Made by a program: the position numbers and the translations under genes. Of a stretch of 36,861 nt of DNA, positions 9,501 through 15,538 are shown one piece after another (position 1 is the first letter of the stretch; the number at the start of each line of letters is the position of its first letter). Source of the stretch: a virus. The DNA is taken from positions 1 to 36,861 of the IMG/VR virus record IMGVR_UViG_3300025108_000167; one strand, given 5' to 3'. The notes beneath the pieces were generated by a model. That model had not been told where the DNA came from, made no database searches, and worked only from the letters and a program-made list of their open reading frames with translations.

Positions 9501-11415
9501 TAAAACTAAATTCATCTCGTTGAGAATTCAATGAATTAGTTAAGTTTGGGTTAAGCAATCTTCTTTGAAATTTTGAAACTTTTTCAACATTAATACCATA
9601 AGGATTTCCAGCTAAAACAGCGTCTTCAGATTCAAACTTACCTGCTATTTCTTTTGATAATTTATCTGGATCAACATTAGTAACTGTAGCTGCAAAAGCT
9701 TTTTCGTCTGCTAATTTTTTTGCTTTTTTCTTTTTTTCTCTTGCATCAGTATCACTTATCGTTCCATTGTTCAGTGCATTACTTACATAACCAGCAGGCA
9801 TATTAGCCAAAGCGGTTTCTTTTAGATCTATTTTGTTGTCATCTTTTTTATCGGTAAAAATAAAATCTTCATCGTTTACTCCAGCCGTTATTTTTGTGAT
9901 ACTAGACCTGTAGTTTTCTTCAACTTTTTCAGCACCAGTAGCAGTGGCTAACTTATCTTCTGCTGGTTTAATTTTTATTAGCTCAATATCTTTTTTAGGA
10001 ATTTCAATTAATTTTTCTTTTTTCCTAACATTAGAGTTATTATCTTGCTGGCCAACCACAACTTCGTTACCATCCATATCAGTCATATAAGTTGTTCCAG
10101 CTGTAGTATTATTGTTTTGTGGTGCTACATAGTCTGCGCCTCCTGGAAAATCATCCGGATCGTCTTTTTCTACCTCGTTTATTTCTTCTGTAGGGGTTTC
10201 TATTTTGCTTTCAACTTTGCTTTCAACGCCCATAGAAAAAATCGGTGGAGCTGGTGCGTCGCCTAAATTTTTTTCTAATTGTGATTTTTTACTTATTTCA
10301 TTTAAAGTTCCTTGTGGATCTTTTAAATACTGCTCAACAGTGTAACCTTGTTTTTCTAAAGCTTTTACATACTTTTTATTTTTAGAGTTTTCTAAAGCTT
10401 GTTTAGCTGATGGTAGAACAAAAGGTGTTTGCGTAACAGCATTGTTAGTAGAGGTTTCAGAAGCGTTATTGGTAGTGGCTGCAGAAGCGGCGTTAGCCCC
10501 AGCAACTGCTCCGCCAGTTTTATTAGCTATAAATTGATCTTTACTAGGAATACCTTCAGGGCCTTTTTTTTGTTCAGTAGCAAATATATTTGGCTTAAAA
10601 AGGTTATCACCTTCTTGAGTAGAGCTAGCTTGTACATCTGTTGAGGAAGTTGTAGTTGTTTCTGTTGGAAATCTTGCGGCTGTTAAACTGTCAGTAGTCA
10701 TTGCCTCTGTATCAGTTAACTTTGTAGAGTCTACTTTGTTTTTTGTTCTATGCTCATTAAGCCTTTTCATCCAACCTCTGTTGAATGTGTAGTTTGTATC
10801 TTTTTCGCTTGTTTTTATATAACTTTGCTCTCTTCTATTAGCATAAGCATTTAAAACTTTATCTCCACCAACATTTTCGTCTGCAATAGCTAAATTAACA
10901 TGTTTAATAGCGTCGTCAAGATCAGTAAACTTACCTCCTGGAACAGTGTAACCAGCATTTTTTAACGTTGTAAGAATTGTTTCGTTTTTTGTACCTGAAT
11001 CACCAAATGTAAAGTTTTGGTTAATCATAGCGTCGTATATACTAGCGCCTACTTTTTTATCTGTTATTTCACCAAGCTTATGCTTATCCCAAATATTTTT
11101 TTTAAAATAAGATTCTACTTTAGCTTTACCAGCGTTTTGTATTTCTTCTGAAGATGTTTTTGTAGCATTTGAAAACTCTTTATTGTACTCGTCGTTTAAT
11201 TTTTTAAAGTTTTTAGTGTCCCATTTGCTAGGTACTTTTTTATTATTCCAACTCATCCAAGCAGACAAAGTAATACCATAATAAGTTTTAGAATAAGCTA
11301 TTGTACCGTCTGCAAGCTCAGTTCTATTACCATTATCGTTTTTCATTACGTTTACGCCAGCCTCTGAATCAGCGGATAATCCATGAGCGTAAGAAAAGTT
11401 TGTTTCTTCAGCCAT
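553..11415 (-). CDS. Giant multidomain internal virion (ejection) protein, 3620 aa, with muramidase, metallopeptidase and HAD domains
   Basis: It is last in a series of three genes resembling T7 gp14-gp15-gp16 and starts 3 bases after the previous stop. Visible parts in order: GH108-type muramidase (about 10-225); a Thr/Ser/Asn/Ala-rich linker (225-600); helical, low-recognition sequence to about 1415, including a Gly/Ala-rich hydrophobic stretch near residues 1065-1090; Lys/Glu coiled coil (1415-1540); zinc-metallopeptidase-like domain with HEVFH at 1658-1662; sigma-70-like stretch (about 1895-2112, weak); HAD-type phosphatase (2780-2945); and a C-terminal segment with a QQQAS...AFQNTPMQY motif (about 3370), a hydrophobic helix at about 3418-3441, an AGWTKWNLG motif and a polybasic tail. 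T7 gp16 has 1318 residues with an N-terminal transglycosylase, so this is nearly three times larger. The mix of enzymes resembles 'polyvalent' phage proteins thought to enter the host with DNA. Ejection is inferred from gene order and the muramidase. Confidence 0.8.
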   Translation of the reverse strand: MAEETNFSYAHGLSADSEAGVNVMKNDNGNRTELADGTIAYSKTYYGITLSAWMSWNNKKVPSKWDTKNFKKLNDEYNKEFSNATKTSSEEIQNAGKAKVESYFKKNIWDKHKLGEITDKKVGASIYDAMINQNFTFGDSGTKNETILTTLKNAGYTVPGGKFTDLDDAIKHVNLAIADENVGGDKVLNAYANRREQSYIKTSEKDTNYTFNRGWMKRLNEHRTKNKVDSTKLTDTEAMTTDSLTAARFPTETTTTSSTDVQASSTQEGDNLFKPNIFATEQKKGPEGIPSKDQFIANKTGGAVAGANAASAATTNNASETSTNNAVTQTPFVLPSAKQALENSKNKKYVKALEKQGYTVEQYLKDPQGTLNEISKKSQLEKNLGDAPAPPIFSMGVESKVESKIETPTEEINEVEKDDPDDFPGGADYVAPQNNNTTAGTTYMTDMDGNEVVVGQQDNNSNVRKKEKLIEIPKKDIELIKIKPAEDKLATATGAEKVEENYRSSITKITAGVNDEDFIFTDKKDDNKIDLKETALANMPAGYVSNALNNGTISDTDAREKKKKAKKLADEKAFAATVTNVDPDKLSKEIAGKFESEDAVLAGNPYGINVEKVSKFQRRLLNPNLTNSLNSQRDEFSFTESNYVFNPETNKYDIPRVKGIAPQFEMRDGKLVPTEIVYDNMEDFKKATTGEKAVNKFVPLGGDTYSKKVKFNKERIQVYENEVLKQVNKENGTNYATKEELFKSGDNVIRPKNSASTSPQVNFRNRVALYTGEFANTTNLRDPKQQYDETYLQNVTDIAVADVAYKNITTLKKGDLDNALIKDVFLDLPNSERLDFGKFNDQMKIAILNIVKPGEYKAIAQGDPRYNATWKNSVVTAAKLEVLGNENLVLNKQGEIYVGLNAEQNKREKLFFQAKDDLVNSYKNIDAELRSIKEKYGSFIWDRRGAEVYLPDTIKIPVDPRDTKRIKEINEYLLTLEEDRKSLEIEGSELKASRDNLNKKVGEWQKNIEGSWKALAFDMAKPIEQQKNAFGMLSASKGFDIGLDKLTQNFFGAAGEIGLNFAEEMGRLKLLKKAVNPTSILAMGAGYNISKVADNSLYKIGDQGGGMKATSWGGDGYSYNDQYLDFLAGAATQKIVPTNKIDKLINPTDEDGDGFLAGLFNPKAYNPSLYTISKTVSELLPYTLNIASAGLKANVRSAAALRSMSRKSTTFNKVMNNLTPFAGVNISMGKMGDKIISSLHKSFKNASPAARDRLMGGLKMVDINHRMLFFDNLSDARAQGLSGDKAVFYANATTLATGISQMVMPDVQFLKNTLQGRNLVKQFVSNIKKVGTEEAMKALNSQAIRAAMKTFSKNFFKEHAEEQLDVILNDIVKSNFLADYSFEISDVRAQREILVGTTLLTGGLGGRQAISTVRNTKQLIYNEIQDKNLELMNFSRMEQKEIEKKLNEFKNKKSGNKQYNKRKIKALEKRLEEEKKIEQNVRNIAQAINAAPKYATIDQIDTIMKKNDLVKEKQELLKQKDKVGVKKQVNKLNEQIASLDVKLESLDNTEWKKSLYNMSLKKGKSMLKMFGIDVAIVEGGKKDFAKAVAAKNQEIKIKNEERKKKGLKPLPFHKYDENSVGVVIYDDIGNKPIIFINTKDKDGKNAVETDDNFGVGFHEVFHLVFRQTVLKNPKAVKGLAFLMRQELLGKNKRKYMFSDKANYVGGKFKTYEDKVNGMEWDEMFTIISEALVQGDIKFNSTFLSGVGDVIRRTLRKAGINLKIKGTKGIVNFIRDYNAELEGNKEFSRGMRKVIKNGLKIDSKEIRQAIDDAEAFEKEEKLPEWMAKSFSSASTRGGRMRQKNIYERNDVKQDIQLSENTQKIVDENDRIRQELLNTREQDEFGEFIYDEDLRNDLVLNNMALVTALSDFAAKNPKIMGLEESKKIGFDQFQSGFSKELISLSQSYDPALIPFGAYLNRLLPLRYGDVLKAEQKGAMEGVVSIENENTGEIADDSTPADFDDAPRFVAPKYNAAKEIGVQEEVEKEIAEGLDELKQLKKLINEESESGETIEQLKQSLKEKHMLDLDLDTMELSSVEGLTYKTIARLSGVDVDKLNPRSTKFLANLRKREGKAGSNEVRSGQRFIAKHAQLILSTIFNEGHTKAFKSTNMPNVLLKFGYNKGSKRIKNNFPQYKKPNLSEKDFAEYLGIFRVTKDGKKGFEFKVDRNTSAKITAVLSLLDRTITNQSLRRSLELTGDLNERLKNSLEDGLAASAQSKKARELIAKYGADMDAGIKERMPEVALVLQEIDHENTKQSAMITKVSKVFSKDGFLSNKEARALVGDMFKESGIVKQFMYQKANLESQGIKIEPFEEFAEKYMLVEFYVGLAEKMGLKTKDGDTPTGKQIFNRKAITKGRKVVAEQVKSIIDKFKKGEATMQEVLEEIMMEEQNHITAYKQGDGEYISIAGTDKFVKNPKYKESGTPRFQLFHSEEGPKADFRKYIYSYSMDQDFLDAMEKEYPGSTAIFRDGKSDNFIEIKFEPQDGKGVVTQMINLMKKVTRKGANKYSQEKKDAEAELARKALVNKIIFLVDKLENDSSFTEQDFVVQMMTLMSNPSTTLRRAGKVVGIMDGILDENGNFLLGDKVSNENIRFEHQKPASYLLMKMIDIVLDKNTKPSDYKKLFDKELVDYNVAIITKEADKTLDKTGLKNMMGLVYEAGKEFGSMVRMFNPINRGDKNVKAIRLIKDVVNGVKGLVFGLDHSIAAELMNKPMVEVEQDMKISKLTQSANSVKYNRKPRGMSAFDFDETVGISDNFVIATKDGETKRIASDEWPMVGDQLVKEGWKMDFSDFNKVTNGKPGPLMEKMKNQIKKFGPKNVFILTARAPESQAAIHAYLESEGIKIPIENITGLGNSTGEAKALWMLNKFAEGYNDMYFVDDALPNVEAVKNVLEQLDIKSKVQIAISNKSSKYDREFNEILEEQSGVEAKKRFSKAKARRRGEEKNKFKLLIPPSAEDFVGLIYSFLSPGKKGEQQFEWFKENLIKPLNRGYQALNNAKQAIANDYKALLKKMPVVSKKLYKKIPNSDYTYGDAIRVYLWDKFGFKIPGLTDTDQANLVKIISSDVELKAFADLLGILSKQEDGYLRPGDHWLTEDIKVDLQNAVSKINRKQFFAEFLENVSIIFSPENMNKIEAIYGRNYREALEDMLYRIENGTNRSFGDNRIVNRFMNWINGAIGTTMFVNVRSALLQTLSTVNFINWEDNNIIAAAKAFANQKQFWADFTMIFNSDMLKQRRSGLSMDVNANELADYVANSGSMIDKYKAAVNYILTKGFLPTQIADSFAIAAGGATFYRNRLNKYIAEGMSVPEAKKKAFNDFQAIAEETQQSSRPDMISQQQASVLGRIILAFQNTPMQYARLTKKAALDLINRRGSARANVSRIVYYGAVQNAIFYALQTALFAMMFSDDEEDEEFFDKKQERILNGSIDSLLRGMGIGGAVVSTIKNMTIAFYKEQEKTYNKDESAVIMELANLSPPIGIKFRQIRTGERAIQWNKDLIEELPYYNLKNPVWEAAAAFTQTATNIPLSRLHQKVVNVSDAFGEDLAAWQRVGLMAGWTKWNLGIENSKTSKRRKKKKVTRKFSY
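2581..3078 (-). other. Domain: HAD-superfamily phosphohydrolase within the giant protein
   Basis: All four HAD motifs are present in order: motif I AFDFDETV with nucleophile D2784 and acid/base D2786; motif II FILTAR with T2862; motif III lysine K2899 in STGEAKALW; and motif IV YFVDDALPN with D2918 and D2919. This is a complete, apparently active set. HAD enzymes with this spacing include polynucleotide 3'-phosphatases, nucleotidases and protein phosphatases. The substrate here is unknown. Confidence 0.85.
5080..5733 (-). other. Weak sigma-70-like stretch within the giant protein
   Basis: Residues about 1895-1970 read like sigma-70 region 2: NNMALVTALSDF, then GFDQFQSGF..ELISLSQSYDP and PFGAYLNRLLPLRYGDVL, paralleling 'NLRLV..IA', 'DLIQEG..GL..AV..FDP' and 'FSTYA...IR'. 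Further on, residues about 2078-2111 (GLTYKTIARLSGVDVDKL followed by a KFLANLRKR segment) resemble the region 4 helix-turn-helix with its LRK tail. This is pattern matching by eye. Neither segment is close enough to call a sigma factor, and the second could be coincidence. Confidence 0.3.
6196..6723 (-). other. Domain: HExxH metallopeptidase-like domain within the giant protein
   Basis: Residues about 1565-1740 contain GVGFHEVFHLVFRQ, giving zinc ligands H1658 and H1662 and catalytic E1659. Upstream is a beta-strand region, VGVVIYDD and KPIIFIN, typical of the sheet before the active-site helix of zincins. About 60-70 residues downstream, MEWDEMFTIISEALVQGD offers E1722 or E1729 as the third, gluzincin-like ligand. 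Metallopeptidase domains of this kind occur in phage polyvalent proteins. Possible roles are self-processing of the 3620-residue chain or cleavage of a host target; the sequence does not distinguish these. Confidence 0.75.
10741..11388 (-). other. Domain: GH108-type N-acetylmuramidase with peptidoglycan-binding C-half, N-terminus of the giant protein
   Basis: Residues about 10-225 follow the GH108 (zliS-like) pattern. An E-[AG]-G motif carries the candidate catalytic Glu18 and is followed by TYYGIT at residues 44-49, matching the usual GGATNYGIT region. The helical peptidoglycan-binding half then has IYDAMINQ, a divergent LQxxL-type repeat (TILTTLKNAGY), a YANRREQSY segment and NRGWMKRL near residue 213-220. 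The family hydrolyses the beta-1,4 bond of peptidoglycan. Here it would open the cell wall during DNA entry rather than at lysis, because it is fused to a virion protein. The spacing between Glu18 and YGIT is longer than in the canonical motif, so activity is probable but not certain. Confidence 0.8.
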
Positions 11416-11418
11416 ATA

Positions 11419-13038
11419 CTAGTTTGGGTTTGTCTCTATTCTATTGTTGTTTTTATTTAACTGCTCGTACCAAGTGCTAGCATCGTTACCTAGCTCATCG
11501 GCACCAAAACCTGTGCTAAACTTAGCAAAATTAAGTTTTGTTTTAAGACGTTCCATAGTCTCATTTTGATCACCTGTAGTAAAATCAAAAGTAAACTCAG
11601 TCAAACCACCATCATCACCAGGCATTTTAAAAGTTAAAACTCCATCTTTAGCAGATATTGATTCAACGTCAGAGCCTTTGTATTGTGTTTGTATGTTTTT
11701 AAGTAAACTTCCATCTTTATCTAATTGATTTCCAAAATCAAATTCAGTCCAATTTGTAACTCTTTCAAGTTCAGCACCACCTGCGCCGCGGTTATCAGCT
11801 CCAGTACCTATATATGCCGTTGTAGCAGCGTCAAAACGCATACTGTTGTTGACTTCATTTTTTCTTGTTGTAACATCACCTACTTTAGGCTCAACACCTT
11901 TAGTTGTAAAAAACGTTGAAAAAGAACCATCACTGTTTGGTTCGTTAAAATAAGTTTGGTTTTTTATCATCAAATCTTTTTGCTGCTTTTCATACTCTGT
12001 GTTAGTTACATCACCCATAAACTTAGAATATTTATCAACAATAAAACCTACATGATTATTCCTATTTTCACCTTCAACTTTACCTTTACTGTTTTTATTT
12101 CTTAAAAAATCCTCTAGGTCTTGTTCTGTTAAACCGCCTCTTGGGTCTTTTACTCCCTGCCTTAGTATTGCATCAGGATTGTAAGTTTTGCCATTAACCT
12201 GAATATAATCGCCGTTTTCAAAGGTATAAAACGAAGGATCTAGCGCACCTGACTTAAAAGAACCCATAAAAGGGTTTTCAACACCGTCATTACTATGATC
12301 TTGAGTTATAATGTCCATTGCTTGCTGAAGGGTTGGAGGACCACCGTTGTTAGACACCATCAATTTATTTTTGTAGTCTTTTTCAACCGCAGTGTTGTTT
12401 TGTTTTTTACTGTAGTCAATAGCTGTCCCGTGATTAGTGTCCCACACACCTAAAATAGCGGTGCTTCCTTCGTTAAATTGACTAAAACCTACTGGTAAAT
12501 TATTTTTGTCAAAAAAAGTTTCTCCCTTGCCATCTTTATTTTTTATCGTAATACCGTGAACACCGTTTTGATTTACTATTTTGAATTCTTCTCCACCAAA
12601 CATTCGAGCAAAATACTTATCGTCTTCACTCATTCCAGGTGAAAAAACACCTCTGTTTTCTATTGTTTGAACTAAAGCGTCATTTAGCTCTAGACCAAAA
12701 GTAATATCTTTTTTAGCGCTATTTATAGCTTTAGATCTACCAACTTGATCACCAGCTTTTGCGTGGTCACCCTTAAGCGTTGTAGTTGATTCCGTCATCC
12801 AAGACTCAATACTTGGCTTAAGACTATCGTCTCCAGTATAGTGTGATGCAATAGATTTATCAAAAGCGTTGTTTGCATTAGCTACAAATTTTCTTGTAGC
12901 ATCAGCTTGTGCCGCGGCTGCCTGCTTCATGCCACCTAGCATTTTGTCAACAGCCATACCATAACCTAAGTTAGGATCTATTTTTTGTGCTGCTCTATCC
13001 GCTTGTATTAAACCTACATCTGCTTTTCCAAATGCCAT
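11419..13038 (-). CDS. Putative internal virion / ejection protein, 539 aa (T7 gp15 position)
   Basis: No enzymatic motif is recognised. The N-terminal about 130 residues are Ala/Gln/Lys-rich and likely helical (KMLGGMKQAAAAQADATRKF). The remainder is charged, Asn/Gly/Asp-rich and probably mixed alpha/beta, ending in a polar ETNPN tail. It sits between the 250-residue gp14-like protein and the giant protein with gaps of 4 and 3 bases, so the three are likely translated together. T7 gp15 occupies the same place and builds the middle of the trans-envelope ejection channel. The assignment rests on synteny and composition only. Confidence 0.55.
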   Translation of the reverse strand: MAFGKADVGLIQADRAAQKIDPNLGYGMAVDKMLGGMKQAAAAQADATRKFVANANNAFDKSIASHYTGDDSLKPSIESWMTESTTTLKGDHAKAGDQVGRSKAINSAKKDITFGLELNDALVQTIENRGVFSPGMSEDDKYFARMFGGEEFKIVNQNGVHGITIKNKDGKGETFFDKNNLPVGFSQFNEGSTAILGVWDTNHGTAIDYSKKQNNTAVEKDYKNKLMVSNNGGPPTLQQAMDIITQDHSNDGVENPFMGSFKSGALDPSFYTFENGDYIQVNGKTYNPDAILRQGVKDPRGGLTEQDLEDFLRNKNSKGKVEGENRNNHVGFIVDKYSKFMGDVTNTEYEKQQKDLMIKNQTYFNEPNSDGSFSTFFTTKGVEPKVGDVTTRKNEVNNSMRFDAATTAYIGTGADNRGAGGAELERVTNWTEFDFGNQLDKDGSLLKNIQTQYKGSDVESISAKDGVLTFKMPGDDGGLTEFTFDFTTGDQNETMERLKTKLNFAKFSTGFGADELGNDASTWYEQLNKNNNRIETNPN

Positions 13039-13042
13039 ATCT

Positions 13043-13795
13043 TTATTGTTTATATGTTAAACCACCTATTAAATTACCAATACCACCAACCATCTGTTGC
13101 TGTGCCATCATCTGAGCTTGGTTTGCGGCTGCCACTCTATTAGCATCCATACCAAGTATAGTACCTTGTTTACTCTGTTCCATTTGCATAGATGCTAGTT
13201 CTCCTTTAGCTACAGACTGATCAACCATAGTAGCACCTTTAGCTTGCATTAGTTGGTTTTTAGAATCTTCTTGCGCTGTTAACATGTTTATTTTAGCTTG
13301 GTTTTGTTGGGCTAGCATGTTGTTTTTAGCTTCTTGAGCACCTATAGAAGCGGCTGATTGCCTAGCAAATTTAGCGCTTGAGTTTGCCATAGCTTGTGCT
13401 AAACTAGCAACACCACTACCTCCGGCAGCTCCTTGCATGCTTTGCATTATATTAGCTTGACTTTGTTGAAACTGATCACCCATAAACTCTGCTTGTTGTG
13501 TGTTTACTTGTAAATCAGTCATTGGATTATCCATGCCAGCAAATTTATTTTCCATACCAGAGTATCTGTTTTTCATGTTAGCGTAAGGATTGCTAGTGTC
13601 TAAACCTTTGTACACAGCTAGCTGTTTGTCGTATGCCGCTCTAGCAGCTTCTCTTTCTTTTCTTCTTTTACCACCAAAATCAACAGCTGACAAAATTTGT
13701 GCTGCACCGCCTAAGCCCATCATTAAACCTAAAGGTAAGGCCGCGTAGTTAGCGTTTGCTTGGTAAGTAAAAATTTCTGAAATTAAATCTATCAT
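13043..13795 (-). CDS. Putative internal virion / ejection protein, 250 aa (T7 gp14-like)
   Basis: An N-terminal hydrophobic Gly/Ala/Met segment (about residues 18-38, LPLGLMMGLGGAAQILSAV) is followed by a basic KRRKERE stretch and then a Gln/Ala/Met/Ser-rich helical body (QQAEFMGDQFQQSQANIMQ, QQQMVGGIGNLIGGLTYKQ at the end). This composition, one membrane-prone helix plus long Gln/Ala helices, is typical of small podovirus ejection proteins such as T7 gp14, which inserts in the outer membrane. It precedes the 539- and 3620-residue genes. An alternative internal start at the MM near residue 25 would delete part of the hydrophobic segment, so the upstream ATG is preferred. Confidence 0.65.
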   Translation of the reverse strand: MIDLISEIFTYQANANYAALPLGLMMGLGGAAQILSAVDFGGKRRKEREAARAAYDKQLAVYKGLDTSNPYANMKNRYSGMENKFAGMDNPMTDLQVNTQQAEFMGDQFQQSQANIMQSMQGAAGGSGVASLAQAMANSSAKFARQSAASIGAQEAKNNMLAQQNQAKINMLTAQEDSKNQLMQAKGATMVDQSVAKGELASMQMEQSKQGTILGMDANRVAAANQAQMMAQQQMVGGIGNLIGGLTYKQ

Positions 13796-13836
13796 AATAT
13801 ATTGTATTGTTTATTTATAATTACACCTTATATGTA

Positions 13837-14199
13837 TTATTTACTACTTAATGCTACTTCTGAGCCAACTGCAAACAACTCTGCTTTATCAGTAGAATCA
13901 TTTACCATTTCTACCTCAGCATAGTAACCTGTTAAGCTTGCGTTAGAAACATCTGCTTTTTTAACAAAAAACACGTAGTCACTACTTGGGCTGCCATCAG
14001 CCGGTATTTGCGGGTTATCGTTAGGCACTATAGTTATAGTAACTGTTTTTCTGTCTGCAGACAAATTTGTTACATCACCTATATAATGCACACTGCCATC
14101 TGCTGATTTCATAAAAGCAGAATCGTATGCATCAGCGTTGTGATTTGCTTGTAAAGATACGTTTACTGGGTTATCAAAAGCTAAGCTTATTGTTGACAT
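13837..14199 (-). CDS. Small beta-rich virion protein of unknown function, 120 aa
   Basis: Not recognised. The sequence alternates short hydrophobic strands with Asp/Asn/Ser turns (TVTITIVPNDNPQIPADG, DYVFFVKKADV, YYAEVEMVND) and lacks Cys, suggesting a small beta-sandwich such as a decoration or cement protein. Its leader carries the 13-base string TTAACAATTAAAA close to the ATG, also found at nearly the same distance before the major capsid gene, which hints at high expression. It lies 18 bases after the 439-residue gene. Virion location is inferred from its neighbours. Confidence 0.5.
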   Translation of the reverse strand: MSTISLAFDNPVNVSLQANHNADAYDSAFMKSADGSVHYIGDVTNLSADRKTVTITIVPNDNPQIPADGSPSSDYVFFVKKADVSNASLTGYYAEVEMVNDSTDKAELFAVGSEVALSSK

Positions 14200-14217
14200 A
14201 TTTTTTTATTTTAATTG

Positions 14218-15537
14218 TTAAACAGCGCCTAACCCGCCATCAGTTTGAAAGCCTTGATTTAAAATTATAGCACCAGATCCAGAAGCAGCATTACTAGTAG
14301 AAGCAAAGTTTTCACTTGCTTTTGTTCTAGTGTCTTTTGTTACTAAAACCTCATTAACAGCTTGTTGTGAGCTTAAACTTAAAACATTAATAGTTGAAGG
14401 TGTTGCAAATTCAACAAAAGTGTCTGTAACGTTTTCAGTTATTGTAATAGTAAAGGTTATATTTGCTGAACTATTGTTTTTTGGAAACTCTAAGTAAGTA
14501 TAGTACACACCATTGCTACCTATAGTCTTAACAGTGTTATCCGCTACTAATACATGTGCAAACCCGATCAATTCTGCAGAGGCAGCGCTTTGACCTACGT
14601 TTAAAGTAACAGTATCTGGCGAAGCGTCTGTCTTGCTAACAACTTTAACACCTTCTGTTACACCTGTTCCACCACCCATGGAAACTATAGTCATGTCTTT
14701 GTTTATAGGGCCAGCATTTGCTGCATTGGCTAAATTTAATGTGGTTTGATTACTAACGGCTGAAGACTCGTGATTTACTGTAATAGTGTTTGACTTTACG
14801 CCAAGCTTAAATGTAGAGTTAGGATCTCCATAAACTACTAAAAGTCTTTTTTCAGCTTTTTTGTTTATATATCTGTTAGAAGGAAAACTAAAACTACTCA
14901 AATTTTTAAAAGTAGAAGCTTTATTGTTAACTATATCTTCTATAGACCTACCTTGTGGTTTTACAAGAAGTTCATAGCCATATATTTTAGCAGAAGTAGT
15001 TTCTTTGCTAACAACTGTTAAGGCTTTTACGTGTATTTCCTCTAACCCAATTTGTTTTTTAAGTGGAACAATATGTGTTATTGTGTAAGCTCTTTTTGTT
15101 AAAGAAGTTCCAGACATTGTATCAGAAAAGCTAACCTTATAATCAGACATGCTATACACACCGTTAAAGCCAATAGAAGGATCAGGGCTTAACACTCTAC
15201 CTTCTAGTCTTTCTACAGTAATATAAAAAACACTAGACTGTCCAACCCTACCAGTGTTTGTAAACTTATTGTCTGTGCTTTCAAAAGTAACAGTTGCTCC
15301 ACTACCAAAAGTTATAGATGTTGAGGTTGTTATTTTAGTTTTTCTAGATCCAGTTGTTAAATCATCTTCTACAGCGGAAACAGTAGCTGTTGTTCCCTGT
15401 ATTTTTTGACCAACTCTTATTTGGCTGTTATAAGTAGTCATTAAATGTTGTGTGCCAGTAACTGTTGCTGATGCTACAGCTGTCGACGTAACAACTATAC
15501 TACAACCTTGTTTATATCCTTGTACTATTCCTGCCAT
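14218..15537 (-). CDS. Putative tail-associated virion protein, beta-rich, 439 aa
   Basis: Thr/Ser/Val/Asn-rich and almost entirely predicted beta. Two small repeats of a phage virion beta unit are visible: residues about 22-90 (SQIRVGQKIQGTTATVSAV with a following TVTFES strand) and about 265-335 (KDMTIVSMGGGTGVTEGVKV with LNVGQSAAS). The same kind of unit occurs in the adjacent 2470-residue nozzle protein. A central segment (about 165-240) contains IHVKALTVVSKETTSAKIYGYE and basic KKAEKRLLVVYGDP. It starts one base after the nozzle gene stops, so the two are probably co-translated and may form one tail complex. No enzymatic motif is seen; specific role unknown. Confidence 0.5.
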   Translation of the reverse strand: MAGIVQGYKQGCSIVVTSTAVASATVTGTQHLMTTYNSQIRVGQKIQGTTATVSAVEDDLTTGSRKTKITTSTSITFGSGATVTFESTDNKFTNTGRVGQSSVFYITVERLEGRVLSPDPSIGFNGVYSMSDYKVSFSDTMSGTSLTKRAYTITHIVPLKKQIGLEEIHVKALTVVSKETTSAKIYGYELLVKPQGRSIEDIVNNKASTFKNLSSFSFPSNRYINKKAEKRLLVVYGDPNSTFKLGVKSNTITVNHESSAVSNQTTLNLANAANAGPINKDMTIVSMGGGTGVTEGVKVVSKTDASPDTVTLNVGQSAASAELIGFAHVLVADNTVKTIGSNGVYYTYLEFPKNNSSANITFTITITENVTDTFVEFATPSTINVLSLSSQQAVNEVLVTKDTRTKASENFASTSNAASGSGAIILNQGFQTDGGLGAV

Positions 15538-15538
15538 A

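Noticed and set aside
553-11415. N4-type virion RNA polymerase as identity of the giant protein, suggested by its size of about 3500 residues
   Set aside because: No T7-like or multisubunit-like RNA polymerase catalytic motif could be found; the recognisable domains are muramidase, peptidase and HAD phosphatase.
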